From: a virus
Length of the DNA stretch: 41,435 nt
IMG/VR virus record: IMGVR_UViG_3300010885_067782
Location: 1-41,435 of that record
Reading direction: 5' to 3' (one strand)
The translations under genes were made by a program, and so were the position numbers. Below the pieces are notes generated by a model. That model did no database searches. It saw only the letters and a program-made list of their open reading frames with translations, and was not told where the DNA came from. The first letter of the stretch is position 1. Each line of letters begins with the position of its first letter. Shown here piece after piece: positions 38,825 to 41,435 of the stretch.

Positions 38825-39112
38825 TTATGTACCTACTATCACTGTGCCTGGAAATGGTATCATGGGATGGATACACAAGTCCAAGCTGCCGAAATAAGCT
38901 GCTTGCCTACCATTGATGGTCACTTTAAAACTACAAGGTCCCATGATGGGGTTGGGTGGATGCACAGGTGGTTTAGGTATACCGCTGGGATGCGGCAATA
39001 CCAGATCTGCCTGTCTGCCTGCAGGCATACCACCAAATATCACATTAAAACTGCCTGTAACTTGCAGTCCCAACATTATATTAGGACTACCTATCTTGGT
39101 AGGATATGGCAT
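38825..39112 (-). CDS. PAAR-like tail-tip protein
   Basis: 95 residues with the short-repeat layout of PAAR cones: GGMPAGRQADLVLPHPSGIP, GPCSFKVTINGRQAAYFGSL, then CIHPMIPFPGTVIVGT, with His and Cys positions suited to bind a metal at the apex. PAAR proteins sharpen the spike at the centre of the baseplate. It follows the 102-residue gene and precedes the structural protein at a 1-nt junction. Confidence 0.83.
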   Translation of the reverse strand: MPYPTKIGSPNIMLGLQVTGSFNVIFGGMPAGRQADLVLPHPSGIPKPPVHPPNPIMGPCSFKVTINGRQAAYFGSLDLCIHPMIPFPGTVIVGT

Positions 39113-39121
39113 ACTCGTTCC

Positions 39122-39430
39122 TTAAATTGCTTTGGCTATGGTCAAACCTGTGGTTTTAGCCAGGTATTGATTAGCCAGTTCTGATTCTGTGGCACCATGA
39201 AAGGCCACTGCATGTTTATTTAACACCACAGAACCTGCGTTGGGGCCCAAACTAAAAACCGCAGGGGCCAGTCCAAATCCACCTTGTGGTGTATGGACTA
39301 ACACATGCGGTTTAGTCAGTACATAGGTAGTGTCTGTTTCTTCTGCGATCCTGGCAACAACTTCTTCGCCAGCAGTGGTCTTTAGGGTAACTACTTGATT
39401 TGCCTCATAGGCCTTTTTGTTCAATAACAC
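39122..39430 (-). CDS. conserved small phage protein, Sm-like fold suspected
   Basis: 102 residues, beginning MLLNKKAYEANQVVTLKTTA, then GEEVVARIAEETDTTYVLTK and PHVLVHTPQGGFGLAPAVF. The strand pattern is that of a small SH3/Sm-like barrel. From memory, a protein like this is common in T4-like marine phages. It overlaps glutaredoxin by 26 nt. Function unknown. Confidence 0.65.
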   Translation of the reverse strand: MLLNKKAYEANQVVTLKTTAGEEVVARIAEETDTTYVLTKPHVLVHTPQGGFGLAPAVFSLGPNAGSVVLNKHAVAFHGATESELANQYLAKTTGLTIAKAI

Positions 39431-39671
39431 GTTTCTTTTCCTGGATATCTGAAGGATGCAACTGGGTCAGTCCAGTGTAGCCGCCCTCTACCAGTAATTT
39501 ATCGTTATAGTATAACTGTGGTACTGTTTTGTGACCTTGAGCTACCAGCCATTCATGTAGTTCTGGATTTTTCGTGATGTTCACTTCTTCATATTCCTCA
39601 CCGATCTTTTTCAGATAGGCTTTGGCTCCATCACAATAGGGACAAAAATCTTTGGTATAAACAATTATCAC
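39405..39671 (-). CDS. grx: glutaredoxin
   Basis: 88 residues with the redox motif CPYC (Cys10-Cys13), cis-Pro TVPQLY, and the glutathione-binding GGYTGL. It reduces disulfides and supplies electrons to ribonucleotide reductase; nrdB is two genes upstream in the same unit. It overlaps BI-1 by 4 nt. Confidence 0.92.
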   Translation of the reverse strand: MIIVYTKDFCPYCDGAKAYLKKIGEEYEEVNITKNPELHEWLVAQGHKTVPQLYYNDKLLVEGGYTGLTQLHPSDIQEKKRVIEQKGL

Positions 39672-40357
39672 TTGCGATCTCCCATCAGTTGCAGCAGGCT
39701 AGTAAAGATGTTTACAAAATCCAGATACAAATTCAGTGCACCAAATACACCGGCTTTGTCACGCTCTTCCCCCCACATTTCGTAATATGTCTGTTTGATC
39801 TGTTGCATATCCCAGGCTGTGAGACCTGTGAAGATAATCACACCCAGCGCAGAACAGATCATCTGTAATGCACTGCTCTGTAGGAAAACATTTACCAGTC
39901 CAGCGATGATGATACCGAACAGACCCATCATCAAAAAACTGCCCATATTACTCAGGTCACGTTTGGTCGTATAGCCCCACAATGCGGTGGTGCCGAATGT
40001 AGCGGCTGTGATGAAGAACACCTGGGCGATGCTGGCCATGGTATAAGCCACAAAAATACTGCTGAGGCTCAGTCCCATCAGGGCACTGAACACAAACAGG
40101 CAGATCTTCGCTGTGTCTAAGCTCATGCTATTGGCTTTGAACCCCATGAAAAACGCCATACCCAGTGGTGCCAGCATAACCACCCAAGCCACCGGTGTGC
40201 CCCAGATGGCAGATACTAGTGCTGGGGTGTTTCCCACCACAAAAGCGATCACACCACTGATGGCCAGTGCTGCTGTCATATAATTGAAAACACCGATCAA
40301 ATAACGACGCAATCCTTGATCGTATGCTTGTACACTATCTGTATAATTGTCGTACAT
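39668..40357 (-). CDS. Bax inhibitor-1 family membrane protein
   Basis: 229 residues with about seven hydrophobic helices: YLIGVFNYMTAALAISGVIA, VVMLAPLGMAFFMGF, ICLFVFSALMGLSLSSIFV, VFFITAATFGTTALWGYTTK, SFLMMGLFGIIIAGLVNVFL, ICSALGVIIFTGLTAWD and a polar end with DFVNIFTSLLQLMG. The DMQQIKQTYYE and DFVNIF segments are BI-1 (YccA/YbhL) signatures. Bacterial members interact with membrane protease FtsH or transport calcium. A phage copy could block FtsH or alter membrane physiology. It lies between nrdB and glutaredoxin. Confidence 0.9.
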   Translation of the reverse strand: MYDNYTDSVQAYDQGLRRYLIGVFNYMTAALAISGVIAFVVGNTPALVSAIWGTPVAWVVMLAPLGMAFFMGFKANSMSLDTAKICLFVFSALMGLSLSSIFVAYTMASIAQVFFITAATFGTTALWGYTTKRDLSNMGSFLMMGLFGIIIAGLVNVFLQSSALQMICSALGVIIFTGLTAWDMQQIKQTYYEMWGEERDKAGVFGALNLYLDFVNIFTSLLQLMGDRK

Positions 40358-40366
40358 TGTATCTCC

Positions 40367-41435
40367 TTATAAACTAAATCCAGCGAATGTTGTATTGTCC
40401 ACGTCTTGTACTGTGCCACCCTGCACATAACTGCTGATTTCGGTCTCCTGTGGTGCCACTTGCACATCACTACCAGCGATCCATTTCTGTGTCCAGGGCA
40501 GTGGATTGTTTTTGGTGGCATAAGGCTGACCCAGCCCCACTGCCTGCATACGCTTGTTGGCAATGAACTCCACGTACTCAGCCAACAACTGATAATTCAG
40601 ACCGATCATGCTACCGTCTTTGAACAGGTATTGAGCCCAGGCTTTTTCCTGCTGCACTGCTGCATCGAACAACTTGACAGCCTCATCACGACATTCTGCT
40701 TCGATTTGTGCATAGTCAGGGTCGTCTTTGGGCAGGATCTTAAGTAGTGTCTGTGTGCTGGCCAGATGTAGATTTTCATCACGTGCAATGAACTTGATGA
40801 TCTTGGCATTGCCTTCCATCTTCTTGAGTTCAGCAAAGGCCCAGCTACAAGCAAAGCTGACATAGAACCTGACACCTTCCAGGATGTTCACGCTCATCAA
40901 GCAAAGCCACAGGGCTTTCTTGTGTTCGTATTCATTGCCCCGGTATGCTTCAGGATCGTGTGCCATCATGTTGTTATAATGGATCAGCTTGTCATACCAG
41001 AGACTGATGTCGCCAGCACAGTCAACAATCTCCTGGATGTCCATGAGCTCGTCAAACACACGGCTGGGGTTGGCGTACACATTGCGAATGATGTGGGTAT
41101 AACTGCGACTGTGGATGGTCTCTGAAAATGTCCAGGCCACGATCCAGCTTTCCAGTTCAGGCAAGCTGCACACAGGTCCAAACGCTACCATGGGAGCGCG
41201 GCCCTGCACACTGTCCAGCAGGATCTGTCGCTTGAGGTTACTGGTAAAGATATGCTGTTCGTGTTCTGTCAGATCTTTGAAGTCTTGGGCATCACGCAGA
41301 GTATCCACTTCTTGTGGCAACCAGAAGAACGATAATTGTTTTTCTGTCAACTTATCAAATTGACGATATTTCATTGTATCATATCTTTGAATAGTTACTC
41401 CCCCGTTAGGGTCTAAGAAAGCTAAACTGCGAGTA
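40367..41435 (-). CDS. nrdB: ribonucleotide reductase class Ia beta subunit, 5' end cut by window edge
   Basis: At least 355 residues; the frame continues past an internal ATG at 41374 to the right edge without stop. The extra residues LDPNGGVTIQRYDTMKYRQF align with the pre-core start of bacterial NrdB. Iron ligands and radical Tyr are visible: LLDSVQGR, FSETIHSRSY (Glu, His, Tyr), ILEGVRF and DENLH. The C-terminus VQDVDNTTFAGFSL is the tail that binds NrdA. It makes dNTPs for phage replication. nrdA is presumably beyond the edge. BI-1 follows 9 nt downstream with GGAG. Confidence 0.95.
   Translation of the reverse strand, partial: TRSLAFLDPNGGVTIQRYDTMKYRQFDKLTEKQLSFFWLPQEVDTLRDAQDFKDLTEHEQHIFTSNLKRQILLDSVQGRAPMVAFGPVCSLPELESWIVAWTFSETIHSRSYTHIIRNVYANPSRVFDELMDIQEIVDCAGDISLWYDKLIHYNNMMAHDPEAYRGNEYEHKKALWLCLMSVNILEGVRFYVSFACSWAFAELKKMEGNAKIIKFIARDENLHLASTQTLLKILPKDDPDYAQIEAECRDEAVKLFDAAVQQEKAWAQYLFKDGSMIGLNYQLLAEYVEFIANKRMQAVGLGQPYATKNNPLPWTQKWIAGSDVQVAPQETEISSYVQGGTVQDVDNTTFAGFSL

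Noticed and set aside
1-41435. CRISPR arrays, insertion sequences, integrases
   Set aside because: No regularly spaced repeats, transposase motifs or terminal inverted repeats were seen.

Overview
The window reads as part of the genome of a large tailed phage, most likely a T4-like myovirus of a marine or freshwater bacterium. The evidence is a run of virion-type genes (large Gly/Ala-rich structural protein, second structural protein, PAAR-like tip, fibre), a viral class Ia ribonucleotide reductase small subunit with glutaredoxin, a SleB-type lysin, very tight gene packing with 1-14 nt overlaps, and many small proteins of the kind found in marine T4-like phages. No host was named. The phage-borne permuted tmRNA has a tag beginning ANDN and ending ALAA, which fits an alphaproteobacterial host best. 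That host assignment is inference.

Layout. Positions 1-2703 (+ strand) hold ten small genes, nearly all single-pass membrane proteins, chained by TGATG/TAATG overlaps. Positions 2693-9784 (- strand) are the most striking block. In transcription order they encode CsgF, CsgG, a curlin-repeat protein, a FecR-domain protein, a second curlin-repeat protein, a CHASE2-adenylate cyclase with all catalytic residues, a radical SAM protein and an alpha/beta hydrolase. This is a curli-like amyloid secretion locus with its own sensor/cyclase genes, carried by a phage. Positions 9837-11586 hold a sugar-nucleotide epimerase and a possible glycosyltransferase. Positions 11640-13382 hold small genes, including a low-complexity coiled-coil protein with a 54-bp tandem repeat. 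Positions 13447-16290 hold a UV damage endonuclease and a carbamoyltransferase. Positions 16300-18283 hold a fibre-like gene and its partner. Positions 18564-20117 hold a YafK-type L,D-transpeptidase-like lipoprotein, an unknown gene and tRNA-Thr(UGU). Positions 20124-22452 hold a phosphoesterase (+ strand), ClpS, Hsp20 and ribosomal protein bS21. Positions 22453-27067 hold a conserved membrane/coiled-coil protein, small unknowns and a B12-type radical SAM enzyme. Positions 27104-29424 are a train of tiny overlapping genes, several ending in Arg-Trp. Positions 29489-33701 hold a second phosphoesterase, a secreted beta-barrel protein and a SleB lysin. Positions about 33736-33986 are a circularly permuted tmRNA with its own promoter. 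Positions 34018-39112 are virion genes. Positions 39122-41435 hold a small conserved gene, glutaredoxin, a Bax-inhibitor-1 family membrane protein and NrdB, which runs off the right edge.

Regulation. Many minus-strand units start with a clear sigma70-like promoter (TTGACA-like, 16-17 nt, TATAAT-like). In four cases the -10 box ends exactly 6 nt before the start codon, which predicts leaderless mRNAs. In two other places (upstream of csgF, and before the small gene at 29998-30078) an inverted repeat would hide the ribosome binding site in read-through transcripts, while a promoter-like element inside the repeat would give transcripts lacking the blocking arm. This resembles the known T4 arrangement for some late genes.

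Together the accessory genes suggest a phage that manages protein quality (tmRNA, ClpS, Hsp20, bS21), nucleotide supply (NrdB, glutaredoxin), DNA damage (UvdE) and the host envelope or surface (curli locus, barrel protein, L,D-transpeptidase-like lipoprotein, BI-1). All functions are read from sequence alone; no database search was run.
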